DNA of 8,889 nucleotides, taken from NCBI GenBank assembly GCA_021806345.1, contig JAJZXP010000088.1:1-8889 (forward strand), given 5' to 3'. The notes below the pieces were generated by a model. It did no database searches. It was given only the letters and a program-made list of their open reading frames with translations, and was not told the origin of the DNA. Each line of letters starts with the position of its first letter. The stretch's first letter is position 1. Source of the stretch: Thermoplasmata archaeon. GTDB taxonomy: Archaea > Thermoplasmatota > Thermoplasmata > Thermoplasmatales > Thermoplasmataceae. Positions 1 through 6,678 of the stretch are shown here, one piece after another. The position numbers and the translations under genes are program-made.

Positions 1-147
1 CTGTTCAGAGGACAGTAATGCCACAAAGATGGTGTTGTGCCACAGAAAACAGCCTATTTAAAAGTAGTGCTGCCTTGTTAGGAAAAATTGGTACTGCCCT
101 TCGTTAACTCTTCTCTTAAAACTTAACGCCATTTATATACTCATTCC
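1..147. other. Left edge, no supported gene
   Basis: No convincing coding frame. A plus frame of five codons ends at a TAA at 16-18 and could be the tail of an upstream gene, but this is too short to judge. TATTTAAA (56-63) and TTTATATA (132-139) look like archaeal TATA boxes. The second lies only about 12 nt before the integrase ATG at 148, too close for a leaderless start there; if used, translation would have to begin further in. No tRNA or att-like end was recognised. Confidence 0.4.
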
Positions 148-855
148 ATGGATCCATGTGGACACAACACCAAAAACCCATGGAAAGCGTTAAGTTTTGT
201 CAGTATCTTAACATATACATTGAGAGCCATTGTTAGATCATCAGAGAAGTTTGAGGTGAGGATCCTCAGACCGGTTGAGTTTGAAAAGATAAGGGATGCC
301 TTGGATCCTTACACCAGGAGGATATGCACCTCTCTTCTTTTGACGGGAATGAGGTATGCGGAACTGCAGAGGTTCAGGGAGAATCCGGACTGGCTTGATG
401 GGAAGTTTGTATATCTTCCCAGGGGTTCCATGCTCAAGGTGAAGGCAAAGCAGAGGGAAAGGGCCATAAGATTATCTGACATGGGAAAAACACTGATCCA
501 GGATCTTTTCCTGGCACCGCATCCTCTTCCAGAACTATCGGCATTGGACATGAAATTGAGGAGATTGTCAATGAAAGTGTTGGAGGGATCTCCAGTAAAC
601 AACAAGACGTTCAGGAAAACCTAGGAATCATGGCTTGTGTTCTATTATCCGGATAAGGCACTGCAGATCGCACTTAGCCAGGGTCATACTACAACCACGC
701 AGTATGAGCATTACCTGAACATTCCTTTTGAAGATGATGATCGGAAGGAGATGAGGAAATGGGTTGGGGGTGGATATAATTCAGTTAATCTGCCTTTAGT
801 TTATTTTTCTGTTTTTTGGCTTATTTTTTATCCTTTCTTTGATGCGGTCGTCTAA
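148..855 (+). pseudogene. Archaeal (SSV-type) tyrosine integrase, interrupted
   Basis: Site-specific tyrosine recombinase that would integrate and excise a mobile element. The catalytic core is visible: first Arg in LLLTGMRYAELQRF (about residues 63-76), a KTFRKT box near residue 154, QGH after the interruption, and a nucleophile Tyr in YEHYLN. The frame is cut by TAG at 622-624, but the same frame continues at once with ESWLVFYYP and reads on to 855, so this is one gene with a nonsense codon (TGG to TAG is a plausible single change). The tail after about residue 207 does not look native. A G-run at 766-770 is followed by TGG ATA TAA (771-779) in another frame, so restoring one G would end the protein in WI at 779, before the convergent HEPN gene. 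The N-terminal domain also looks short, since about 230 codons cover mainly the catalytic domain. Probably inactive. Confidence 0.75.
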
Positions 856-2451
856 GTACGTTTCTTCTGGTATTATTGTTTTTATCGTTTTCGGGATTCC
901 TTTGTAATGGCGAGTCCGAATATTTCCTGAAAACTCATCTGCATTAGTATCGGTTAAGAGGCAGATGACGATCGTTTGTCTGAGCAGTTCGATATGTGTT
1001 TTGAACAGTGAATCCACTAACCGGAAATAATCGTATTCGTCATCTGCATAGTCCCCAGTTTCAACCAAAATATTCTTGAGGCATTCCTTCAAATCTCCGG
1101 GTTGAATTTCATGGTGTGTGTATTTGCTCCTAATGCAGTATCCAAGGTCGAAAACATCATAGATATATTTTGTATCATCGAAAACCAAATTGACGAGATT
1201 TTGCAAAGCAGTAGAAGTTTCATTCCTACTATTTTTGGTGACAGAGTAAAACTTTTCAAGAGTCTCTATGGTCATTCTCAATTTATAGATGCTGTCCCGA
1301 TTACTCTCGATAATGTCATTGAATGACCTATAGGCATTCCGGAGACGCTGATCCCCATCGAATCTCTTTCTTTCGGAATCATATATCCTCATTATACGGG
1401 AATTTTCTAGAAGTTTGAAGATTAACTTCTTGGTGGATCTCATTTTCTTTTCATCACCCAGATTCCATTCATAAAATCTATTACACGACTTCTGCTCATA
1501 ACTCTTTATAAATCTATGGTAATTATATACCAGCCTCTCTCCTAGATATATTGACCAACCCCCAATTGTGAAATTTAGGCAAGTTTCTGACTGAAGCAGA
1601 CCCATAGTCAGTAAAGCTTCATTTAGTTCCCCAGACATCCATTGAAAACTCAGATCAAACGGAGTTATTAATGTGTAGTAGTTAGGAAGGTTCATCATAA
1701 AGCCACGTTGTTTCCTGTGGAACCTGACAGGAATATATTGTACATTTTCTTCGACAGATACAATTAGAGAAGATGGAGTAAGTGTTGGCCTCTTTACATC
1801 CTTTGGGATTTGATTTTCTGCCGTCAAGCCACCGATTTCTATAAATTTAGGGAAATCCTCTGTTTGTGGCAAACGAATTCTTGTTTTCTTGTTTCTCTTC
1901 TCAGTTTCTATTGTAATATCAAATTGCTTACCTTTCAGTTCTCCTTCCATTTTGGGTATTATGTTGGATATGCCTGAGTATGCTCTTATCACAATATCCT
2001 TTTGGAGCAATTCATCCAATAATGAGAGTTCATTAGTTCCCAATTTTGGATCCTCATTTCTATCAATTGATTCAAGAATTTTGTCGGCAAAGTTATAGAC
2101 TAAAATTGAAGTTGCAAGGTCATCCAATAGATCATTGGAGTTTCCCGGATGCTTGGAATTGGCAAAAATCTCCTTGAATTTTTTGACGTTATCGCTCTTG
2201 GTAAGAAAATTTTCGCAAAATCGCTCCTCAGAATTCGGAGAAAATCTGTGTCCGGCAAATATTTTCCCGCCATATGAAAGTTCATATGAATTTATATACT
2301 CGCTAGGATGGGGTTCGTAAAACGTTTTGGACTCTAGCGTTAATAATCCGGGATCACTTGGATGATACGAAAGGGGATATGCAGTTCTATCATTTTCGAC
2401 ATCTAAGATTAAATCATCCCAAATTAACCGGCCAATCTCTTCTAAGCTCAT
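796..2451 (-). CDS. Large protein with C-terminal Apea-like HEPN domain
   Basis: 551 aa. Residues 1-350 are a mixed alpha/beta region I do not recognise. Residues about 367-500 look like an Apea-like HEPN domain: a helix with RNAYRSFNDII (371-381), a helix with IYKLRMTIETLEKFYS (388-403), then LGYCIRSKYTHH (436-447), which contains R441-x4-H446, the HEPN RNase signature. A further helix follows (IELLRQTIVICLL). The C-tail is Lys/Arg-rich. HEPN domains with this motif are usually metal-independent RNases in toxin-antitoxin and antiviral systems; here that role is inferred. No membrane segment or signal peptide is seen. The gene is divergent from viperin and convergent with the integrase remnant. 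A TATA-like box 27 nt before the ATG supports a leaderless start at 2451. AT-rich codon use contrasts with the integrase. The coding call is firm; the function is moderate. Confidence 0.85.
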   Translation of the reverse strand: MSLEEIGRLIWDDLILDVENDRTAYPLSYHPSDPGLLTLESKTFYEPHPSEYINSYELSYGGKIFAGHRFSPNSEERFCENFLTKSDNVKKFKEIFANSKHPGNSNDLLDDLATSILVYNFADKILESIDRNEDPKLGTNELSLLDELLQKDIVIRAYSGISNIIPKMEGELKGKQFDITIETEKRNKKTRIRLPQTEDFPKFIEIGGLTAENQIPKDVKRPTLTPSSLIVSVEENVQYIPVRFHRKQRGFMMNLPNYYTLITPFDLSFQWMSGELNEALLTMGLLQSETCLNFTIGGWSIYLGERLVYNYHRFIKSYEQKSCNRFYEWNLGDEKKMRSTKKLIFKLLENSRIMRIYDSERKRFDGDQRLRNAYRSFNDIIESNRDSIYKLRMTIETLEKFYSVTKNSRNETSTALQNLVNLVFDDTKYIYDVFDLGYCIRSKYTHHEIQPGDLKECLKNILVETGDYADDEYDYFRLVDSLFKTHIELLRQTIVICLLTDTNADEFSGNIRTRHYKGIPKTIKTIIPEETYLDDRIKERIKNKPKNRKIN

Positions 2452-2474
2452 TATGCGAATTTAGGAACTTGAAA

Positions 2475-2482
2475 TTAATAAA
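2475..2482 (-). promoter_or_regulatory. TATA box of the HEPN gene
   Basis: On the minus strand this reads TTTATTAA, centred about 27 nt before the ATG at 2451, the spacing expected for an archaeal leaderless transcript. No Shine-Dalgarno motif lies before the ATG. Confidence 0.5.
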
Positions 2483-2537
2483 TGTTTTGATATTATACGA
2501 TGGAAAAAATATTATACTTCTAAAAGATAGCGTATTA

Positions 2538-2573
2538 ACTTCAGCGATTTGGGCTATGCCCATTTGACTTCAG
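2538..2573. promoter_or_regulatory. Palindrome flanked by direct repeats in the HEPN/viperin divergent region
   Basis: TGGGC-TAT-GCCCA (2550-2562) is a perfect inverted repeat with a 3-nt centre. It is bracketed by two copies of ACTTCAG (2538-2544 and 2567-2573). It sits in the 225-nt region shared by two divergent genes, upstream of both TATA boxes, so an operator for coordinated control is possible. No regulator is identified. Confidence 0.3.
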
Positions 2574-2620
2574 TCACGCCAATGTTAATAATTCCGAAAC
2601 GTAATTGGATACAGGTATGC

Positions 2621-2628
2621 TATAAAGG
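2621..2628 (+). promoter_or_regulatory. TATA box of viperin
   Basis: TATAAAGG. With the usual archaeal spacing, transcription would begin near 2650 and give a leader of about 25 nt before the ATG at 2677. No Shine-Dalgarno site is visible in that leader. Confidence 0.45.
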
Positions 2629-2676
2629 CGATGTGCTAGGCCTTAAGGTTTTGTATCAGTTCTATTTAGACACAAA

Positions 2677-3534
2677 ATGCGGAGAGTGGAAGCTTTGAAT
2701 CTGCCTTACGCAGTCAATTGGCATATCACTTACCAGTGTAACTATAGTTGTTCTTTTTGCTTCTTTAGGAATCCTGGTGATAAGAAAGACAGAACCCCAA
2801 AACTAAGCATTAGCATTGAACGTGCATATGAGATTATCAAAACACTTAGGCAGTCCGGCGTAAAACGTATAAATTTCGCAGGTGGAGAACCAACACTCGT
2901 TAAAGAGTTTCCCCTCATTGTAAATTATTCCCATTCTGTGGGCATAGTGAACACAGTGGTTACTAATGGAACAGGAGTAACAGAAAAGCTGGTGAATCAG
3001 ATAGGTTCCTCAATTCGTGCAGTTAAACTGAGTATAGATTCCGCAGATGATGAAGTAGAGAAGAGTCTGGGAAGGGGGTATGGCCAGCACATCAGCACCA
3101 TAATCAAAGCAGCTGACATAGTGCGAAAACACGGGGTACAAATTATGGCCAACACAGTCGTGACTTCCCAGAATTGGAGGGAAGACATGCACAATATAAT
3201 CGAAAGGATTCAACCAATTAGATGGAAAGTTTTTCAGGTGCTCCCGGTAAAAGATCAGAATTTAAATGAATATAATTATTTGAAGGTAACAGAAAACCAG
3301 TTTTCGGAATTTGTTAAGAGGCACGGAGATATACCTTCAATGGTGCCGGAAGACAACAGTCTCATGACGGAAAGTTACCTCATGATCGATCCGCTTGGTC
3401 GTTTCTTCCAAAACAAGGATTCAAAATACACTTTGAGCGAAAGCATCCTAGAAGTTGGCTTGAAAAATGCCTTCGCGCAAATTTCCTTTGACCAAGCCAA
3501 GTATGTGCTCAGGGAAAGAGGAAATGAGGAGTGA
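2677..3534 (+). CDS. Prokaryotic viperin (radical SAM ddh-nucleotide synthase)
   Basis: 285 aa cytosolic radical SAM enzyme. Viperins dehydrate nucleotide triphosphates to 3'-deoxy-3',4'-didehydro-NTPs, which terminate viral RNA synthesis. The 4Fe-4S cluster motif CNYSCSFCF is at 21-29 (C21, C25, C28), and the SAM-binding motif INFAGGEP at 65-72. Family marks in the order known from animal viperin follow: VKLSIDS (116-122), NTVVTSQNWREDM (159-171), RWKVFQVLP (182-190), the VPE-x4-M-x2-SYL segment (223-235, where animal viperin has VPESNQKMKDSYL), and SESILEVG (254-261, animal SKSILDVG). These make viperin much more likely than a MoaA- or Cys-rich-peptide radical SAM protein. The usual core is complete, without the N-terminal amphipathic helix of animals. 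No CMPK2-like nucleotide kinase, often found beside prokaryotic viperins, is in the window, so substrate preference cannot be guessed. Divergent from the HEPN gene. Confidence 0.93.
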   Translation: MRRVEALNLPYAVNWHITYQCNYSCSFCFFRNPGDKKDRTPKLSISIERAYEIIKTLRQSGVKRINFAGGEPTLVKEFPLIVNYSHSVGIVNTVVTNGTGVTEKLVNQIGSSIRAVKLSIDSADDEVEKSLGRGYGQHISTIIKAADIVRKHGVQIMANTVVTSQNWREDMHNIIERIQPIRWKVFQVLPVKDQNLNEYNYLKVTENQFSEFVKRHGDIPSMVPEDNSLMTESYLMIDPLGRFFQNKDSKYTLSESILEVGLKNAFAQISFDQAKYVLRERGNEE

Positions 3535-3676
3535 TCGACAAAGTGAAATTAACTCATTCTTATTATCGATTTCTTTGTTCATGGTATTTCATCGGACTAA
3601 TTCTTTTATGAAGCGGGATGACAGGTTGCTTGGGTCCTACCTTTTTTATATTATCTTAGTTCTGAGGTATTTATGA
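3524..3676 (+). CDS. Possible 50-aa hydrophobic protein overlapping the viperin stop
   Basis: An ATG at 3524 overlaps the last codons of viperin in another frame and opens 50 codons. The product has an N-terminal charged stretch (MRSDRQSE), a hydrophobic stretch SFLLSISLFMVF (residues 11-22), a short basic linker (MKRDDR), and a second hydrophobic stretch LLGSYLFYIILVL (34-46). AGGG lies 9 nt before the ATG. A small membrane protein coupled to viperin is conceivable, but no homologue is recognised and the AT-rich DNA could give such a frame by chance. Confidence 0.22.
   Translation: MRSDRQSEINSFLLSISLFMVFHRTNSFMKRDDRLLGSYLFYIILVLRYL
3633..3647 (+). terminator. T-run terminator after viperin
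   Basis: A short GGT-cct-ACC hairpin (3633-3641) is followed directly by six T (3642-3647). Archaeal termination relies mainly on such T-runs. The position, about 100 nt after the viperin stop, fits. Confidence 0.3.
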
Positions 3677-3723
3677 AATTAGTGGATCTACCAAAAACCT
3701 ACCCCTCAAAATTAACTAATTTC

Positions 3724-3873
3724 TTTATATATCACCCATCCCTCTTTTGAGTGTCCCGAAAGGAGTTCTTTGTGGGACAGTGGATGGACATAGACTACTG
3801 TATGTATACTGAGTAGAATAACAAATAAAGGATATGATTTAAACGAAATCAGACATTCTGACTGAAATGTCAG
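3724..3873 (+). ncRNA. Candidate structured RNA or cluster of inverted repeats
   Basis: Read by hand, 3736-3787 folds as a compact three-way junction. P1 is CCATCC/GGATGG (3736-3741 with 3782-3787). P2 is CTC-TTTT-GAG (3742-3751). P3 is TGTCCC/GGGACA (3752-3757 with 3774-3779), continued by AAAG/CTTT (3759-3762 with 3768-3771). A second hairpin, CTACT-GTAT-gt-ATAC-tg-AGTAG, spans 3795-3816. A third can form as GACATT/AATGTC (3852-3857 with 3866-3871) or CTGAC/GTCAG (3858-3862 with 3869-3873). A TATA-like TTTATATA at 3724-3731 would place a plus-strand start near 3753, at the foot of P3. Strand is uncertain; termination or att-site structure is an alternative. Confidence 0.25.
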
Positions 3874-3929
3874 GTTAATATGTCTCAATTTGGGTGTTGA
3901 TTTAATTGGTGCGAGTTAATATTTCTGGT

Positions 3930-5000
3930 TCATCTTACAAATCTAATTTGTGCAATTAATGTTAGTTCTTGCCGGTTCGGAGCTCCATGGATATATCCAT
4001 AATTGTGCCTAATTGTGCTTGGGGCATCAAATTTAGTGTTTTCGAATAAAAACTTACGAAGATTTTGAGGGTTGGAATATGTGAAGCATGAAATTTCTCC
4101 TTTGTGCCCAACAATAATGAAACCCCCGCTTACGTCATAACTGCCGGACCACTCTGATGCAGAGGTCATGCCGGATGCAACGTGAAGCAGAAGCTCCTCA
4201 TACTTGAATTGCAAATGGTGCGAACTGAAGTCAGATCTGCCACTCACGGCTGCAAAGGTGCCGTTGTTTTTTCCCTCGAGCATTTTGACTATGTCAAACA
4301 TTGTTCGGTTCCCGGGGGCAGAAAAGTATGCAAGAACAGAGTAGGCATAAATTTCTGGAAACTCTAGATCCACATATGTAAGATTCCTTCTAAACGTGTC
4401 GTTTACATAGCCGGAATACTTTAGTTTTATACCTAAATCAGCAATTTTCCTGATCCTATCCCTCACTGTTTGAAGATTGTTTATTTTATCAACTTCTGTC
4501 CGTTCCAAACTGCCTGTTAATTTGAAAATTATCCCTGAAGACTTTGAAACATTGAACAAGGTTGGTGGACTCCCCATAAGTGACTTCACGCTAAATGTCA
4601 AGTAGTCAAGGTCTCCAGTGAACATATTTCTGATAACGACGCCGATATCACTCCTGCGACCGCTGTTACCTCTTATCAAGTTTAGGTTGGTCTTTTCCAA
4701 GATGGAATCTGCACCTGGGATTGAGAAAGAACCTTTTCCATTTCTACCATAAAGAATTCCTCTTTTAATAATCTCGGATAAATTCTTCAATTCAGATCTG
4801 GAAATTCTTTCTCTGTATAGGCCTTGCTCCAATATCGCATCACTCCCATCAATGCGTAATGAGTAATAATTTCCGTCGGCTGAGCGGATCCCGGCAATGT
4901 CATACTGCCCATCGTTCCACACATCGAGTTTCCCACTCCATATAAGTGAACTCGCAACGTAAATTTCCGACCATTCTCCGGCATTAAGGTGCAAAGACAA
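3930..5000 (-). CDS. HpaII-family type II restriction endonuclease
   Basis: Cuts unmethylated DNA; HpaII itself recognises CCGG, but the site of this homologue is not proven. Numbering from the ATG at 5030, the family's N-terminal N-x-GEWSE-x-Y motif is at 16-24. A PD-(D/E)xK-like core follows: RSDIG (D128), then FSVKS (146-150) leading into GSPPTLFNVSKSS (153-165). The C-terminal signature KFDAPSTIRHNYG (333-345) is followed by QIRF near the end. Length fits the family. The ATG at 5030 lies deep in the methyltransferase gene without a ribosome site. A TTG at 4998-5000, 10 nt after GGAG (5011-5014), would start the protein just before the conserved motif and is preferred. Either start overlaps the methyltransferase end, indicating translational coupling. 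An ATG in TAATG at the methyltransferase stop is in the wrong frame. The stop faces the viperin stop. Confidence 0.9.
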   Translation of the reverse strand: MSLHLNAGEWSEIYVASSLIWSGKLDVWNDGQYDIAGIRSADGNYYSLRIDGSDAILEQGLYRERISRSELKNLSEIIKRGILYGRNGKGSFSIPGADSILEKTNLNLIRGNSGRRSDIGVVIRNMFTGDLDYLTFSVKSLMGSPPTLFNVSKSSGIIFKLTGSLERTEVDKINNLQTVRDRIRKIADLGIKLKYSGYVNDTFRRNLTYVDLEFPEIYAYSVLAYFSAPGNRTMFDIVKMLEGKNNGTFAAVSGRSDFSSHHLQFKYEELLLHVASGMTSASEWSGSYDVSGGFIIVGHKGEISCFTYSNPQNLRKFLFENTKFDAPSTIRHNYGYIHGAPNRQELTLIAQIRFVR

Positions 5001-6024
5001 AATTATGCAACTCCAAGGCTTTAAGCGCATTAGCTGCGACCTGTTTAATCATCGGTACGGGTACGGAATTTGCAAACTGTTTGTATGCTTGGACATCAGA
5101 AACAGGTATGATAAATTTATCGGGAAAACCCTGGAGTCTTGCCCATTCCCTTGGAGTCATTTTTCTCAGAAATTCTCCGTTTACTTCGCCTTTGATTCTT
5201 GTAACCGGTTTTGTTGAAACAAGTCTATCGTCCTTAATCAAATTTCTTTCTTTGCCCATTCCACCTATAACTATAGCATTGGCAATATCGCATTTCTCAA
5301 GCACCTGATATCCAAATCCGTGGCCTTTTTCCTTATGTCTTTCCTTGTGTCTTTTAAGTGAGGTCAGGTACGCATCGGAGAGATAATACTTCACCGAAAC
5401 AGGGTTTTCTTCAATTATATCATCGATAGTTGTCTTCAAACCTGTCGGGTGTGGATAAGTGAAAATACTGGCGTCCAAATCGCTTCTGAATCCAACGATG
5501 ATAACACGCTGTCTTTTCTGTGGAACTCCAAAATCAGATGCATCAAGAACTTTAGGAGGAGGGACAGTGTATCTAAGGTCCCCTCTTAGGATTTCAAGAA
5601 TCGTTTTCAAGGTTCTTCCCTTATCGTGATAAATCAACCCTTTCACGTTCTCTAAAATGAATATTTTTGGTCTTTTCTCCTTTAATATTCTGGCTATTTC
5701 AAAGAACAGTGTACCCCTGGTATCTTCGAATCCGCCTCTCTTACCTGCAATTGAAAAGGCTTGGCATGGAAATCCTGCAGTCAAGACATCATGATCAGGA
5801 ATGGTCGATGCATCAACTTCTCTAATATCTCCCTTCGGGATTTCGCCGAAATTGATTTCATAGGTTTGGGCAGCATATTTGTCTATGTCTGAGGAAAAAA
5901 CACATTTACCTTGAAATTCTTGTAAAGCAAGCCGAAAGCCTCCAATTCCGCAAAAAAGATCAACAAATGTAAATTCGGGACTGATCGGTGCGGGGAAAGG
6001 TGTCCAGTGACTTTCAGATTTCAT
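4984..6024 (-). CDS. DNA (cytosine-5) methyltransferase, HpaII-type partner
   Basis: Transfers a methyl group from SAM to C5 of cytosine, protecting host sites from the adjoining nuclease. Motif order is complete (numbering from the TTG at 6030): I, FVDLFCGIGGF (22-32); IV, GFPCQAFS with catalytic C89; VI, ENV (127-129); VIII, QKRQRVIIVGF (171-181); IX, RKMTPREWARLQGFP (289-303); X, QFANSVPVPM (318-327). The target recognition region lies at about 211-285 and contains the GHGFGY and VIGGMGKERNL segments. Length of about 346 aa is typical. The ATG at 6024 is preferred over the upstream TTG; a TATA-like element is about 30 nt upstream and no Shine-Dalgarno is seen. Order vsr-M-R on one strand, with M overlapping R, supports one functional set. 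Confidence 0.95.
   Translation of the reverse strand: MKSESHWTPFPAPISPEFTFVDLFCGIGGFRLALQEFQGKCVFSSDIDKYAAQTYEINFGEIPKGDIREVDASTIPDHDVLTAGFPCQAFSIAGKRGGFEDTRGTLFFEIARILKEKRPKIFILENVKGLIYHDKGRTLKTILEILRGDLRYTVPPPKVLDASDFGVPQKRQRVIIVGFRSDLDASIFTYPHPTGLKTTIDDIIEENPVSVKYYLSDAYLTSLKRHKERHKEKGHGFGYQVLEKCDIANAIVIGGMGKERNLIKDDRLVSTKPVTRIKGEVNGEFLRKMTPREWARLQGFPDKFIIPVSDVQAYKQFANSVPVPMIKQVAANALKALELHNFVFAP
5011..5014 (-). promoter_or_regulatory. Ribosome-binding site deciding the endonuclease start
   Basis: GGAG on the minus strand, 10 nt before the TTG at 4998-5000 and inside the methyltransferase gene. The in-frame ATG at 5030 has no such site. This favours the TTG start. Confidence 0.4.
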
Positions 6025-6050
6025 AATCAATAAACTCTATGATAAGGTTC

Positions 6051-6059
6051 TTAAAAATA
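6051..6059 (-). promoter_or_regulatory. TATA-like box before the methyltransferase
   Basis: Minus strand TATTTTTAA centred about 31 nt before the ATG at 6024, inside the 78-nt gap between vsr and the methyltransferase. It suggests that M and R can be transcribed separately from vsr. Confidence 0.35.
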
Positions 6060-6102
6060 TTTCTGGACCCAAACCACTTATTATCTCACTTCATACAGGT
6101 AC

Positions 6103-6501
6103 TTACTGATTTAGCAATGAGGTAAGAGTGAACATAGTTTCGTAGAACCTTTTTTTTAGATCGCACTGCCAAAGTTTTATTACTTTCCACCCTTCAGAAG
6201 TAAGTTTAAATTCAGTTTCCATGTCTCTTATTCTGTTTCCGGTGAGTTTTTTCAACCAAAATTCTATGTTCGTTTTTGGCAAGTTTGATAGCTTGCACCC
6301 ATGCATATGCCAGAAACATCCATTGACAAACACAGCAATCTTCTTTTTTGGAAAAATTATATCAGGTCTACCTGGAAGCGTATTTTTGATTCTGTATCTA
6401 AATCCATTTGAATAGAGGTACCTTCTAACCATTACTTCAAGTAAAGTATTTTTAGAAGGAACCCTGGACATGTTCCAACTTCTCTGTTCAGCTGTGTTCA
6501 T
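6103..6501 (-). CDS. vsr: Very short patch repair endonuclease Vsr
   Basis: Nicks DNA beside T:G mismatches that arise when 5-methylcytosine deaminates, starting short-patch repair; it is a regular companion of C5 methyltransferases, including HpaII systems. Numbering from the GTG at 6531: RSWNMSRVPSKNT (17-29) matches the family start, GRPDIIF (54-60) carries the catalytic Asp57, and NGCFWHMHGC (70-79) has His75. The zinc ligands correspond to C72, H77, C79 and C123 (in LWQCDL). FWLKKLTGN (91-99) and RDME are also family-like. All key residues are present, so it is probably active. The ATG at 6501 is preferred over the GTG: a TATAAG box lies about 25 nt upstream and the family motif begins shortly after. 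Confidence 0.95.
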   Translation of the reverse strand: MNTAEQRSWNMSRVPSKNTLLEVMVRRYLYSNGFRYRIKNTLPGRPDIIFPKKKIAVFVNGCFWHMHGCKLSNLPKTNIEFWLKKLTGNRIRDMETEFKLTSEGWKVIKLWQCDLKKRFYETMFTLTSLLNQ

Positions 6502-6522
6502 AGTTCTAATCTTTTTGGCGGA

Positions 6523-6528
6523 CTTATA
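6523..6528 (-). promoter_or_regulatory. TATA box of vsr
   Basis: TATAAG on the minus strand, centred about 25 nt before the ATG at 6501. It falls inside the frame that would be coding if the GTG at 6531 were the start, so it argues for the ATG and a leaderless mRNA. A second TATAAT lies at 6532-6537. Confidence 0.4.
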
Positions 6529-6625
6529 CACATTATACCATTACAGAATAGTAATTACCGTTTTCGCCTGCCATCATGCTTATGGTTCAACGTTAGCTTC
6601 AGATGGAAAGTAATATAATATCGTG

Positions 6626-6634
6626 TATATTATA
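6626..6634 (+). promoter_or_regulatory. TATA box of the DUF3427-like gene
   Basis: TATATTATA; expected start of transcription near 6655, giving a short leader that contains GGAG (6666-6669), 9 nt before the ATG at 6679. This gene therefore appears to use a Shine-Dalgarno leader, unlike vsr, which is divergent from it. Confidence 0.45.
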
Positions 6635-6678
6635 GTTATATGTAATACTGGAAGTTTTCCGGTTCGGAGTTGAATTTG

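Larger units (their letters stand above)
3535..3929. other. Convergent noncoding gap, hairpin-rich
   Basis: Apart from the weak 50-codon frame at its left end, no gene is supported between the viperin stop and the stop of the restriction endonuclease. It contains a T-run terminator and, from 3736 to 3873, a cluster of foldable inverted repeats described separately. Confidence 0.5.

Noticed and set aside
622..624. TAG in the integrase read as pyrrolysine
   Set aside because: None of the confident genes here ends in TAG, which fits Pyl-decoding Thermoplasmata, but TAG is rare anyway, the gene carries a second likely lesion, and a simple nonsense change explains it.
1102..2320. Several plus-strand frames opposite the HEPN gene
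   Set aside because: All are antisense shadows of the continuous 551-codon frame with no motif or promoter of their own.
3467..3676. 69-aa plus-strand frame starting inside viperin
   Set aside because: Its first 19 codons are a shadow of the viperin frame; only the later ATG at 3524 is worth considering.
4787..4984. 65-aa minus-strand frame starting at TAATG on the methyltransferase stop
   Set aside because: Attractive stop-start overlap, but it lies in another frame of the endonuclease, whose conserved motifs are in the main frame.
3968..6670. Shared 11-mer CCGGTTCGGAG near 3970 and 6660
   Set aside because: One copy is inside coding sequence, the match is short, and repeats of this length are expected by chance in about 9 kb.
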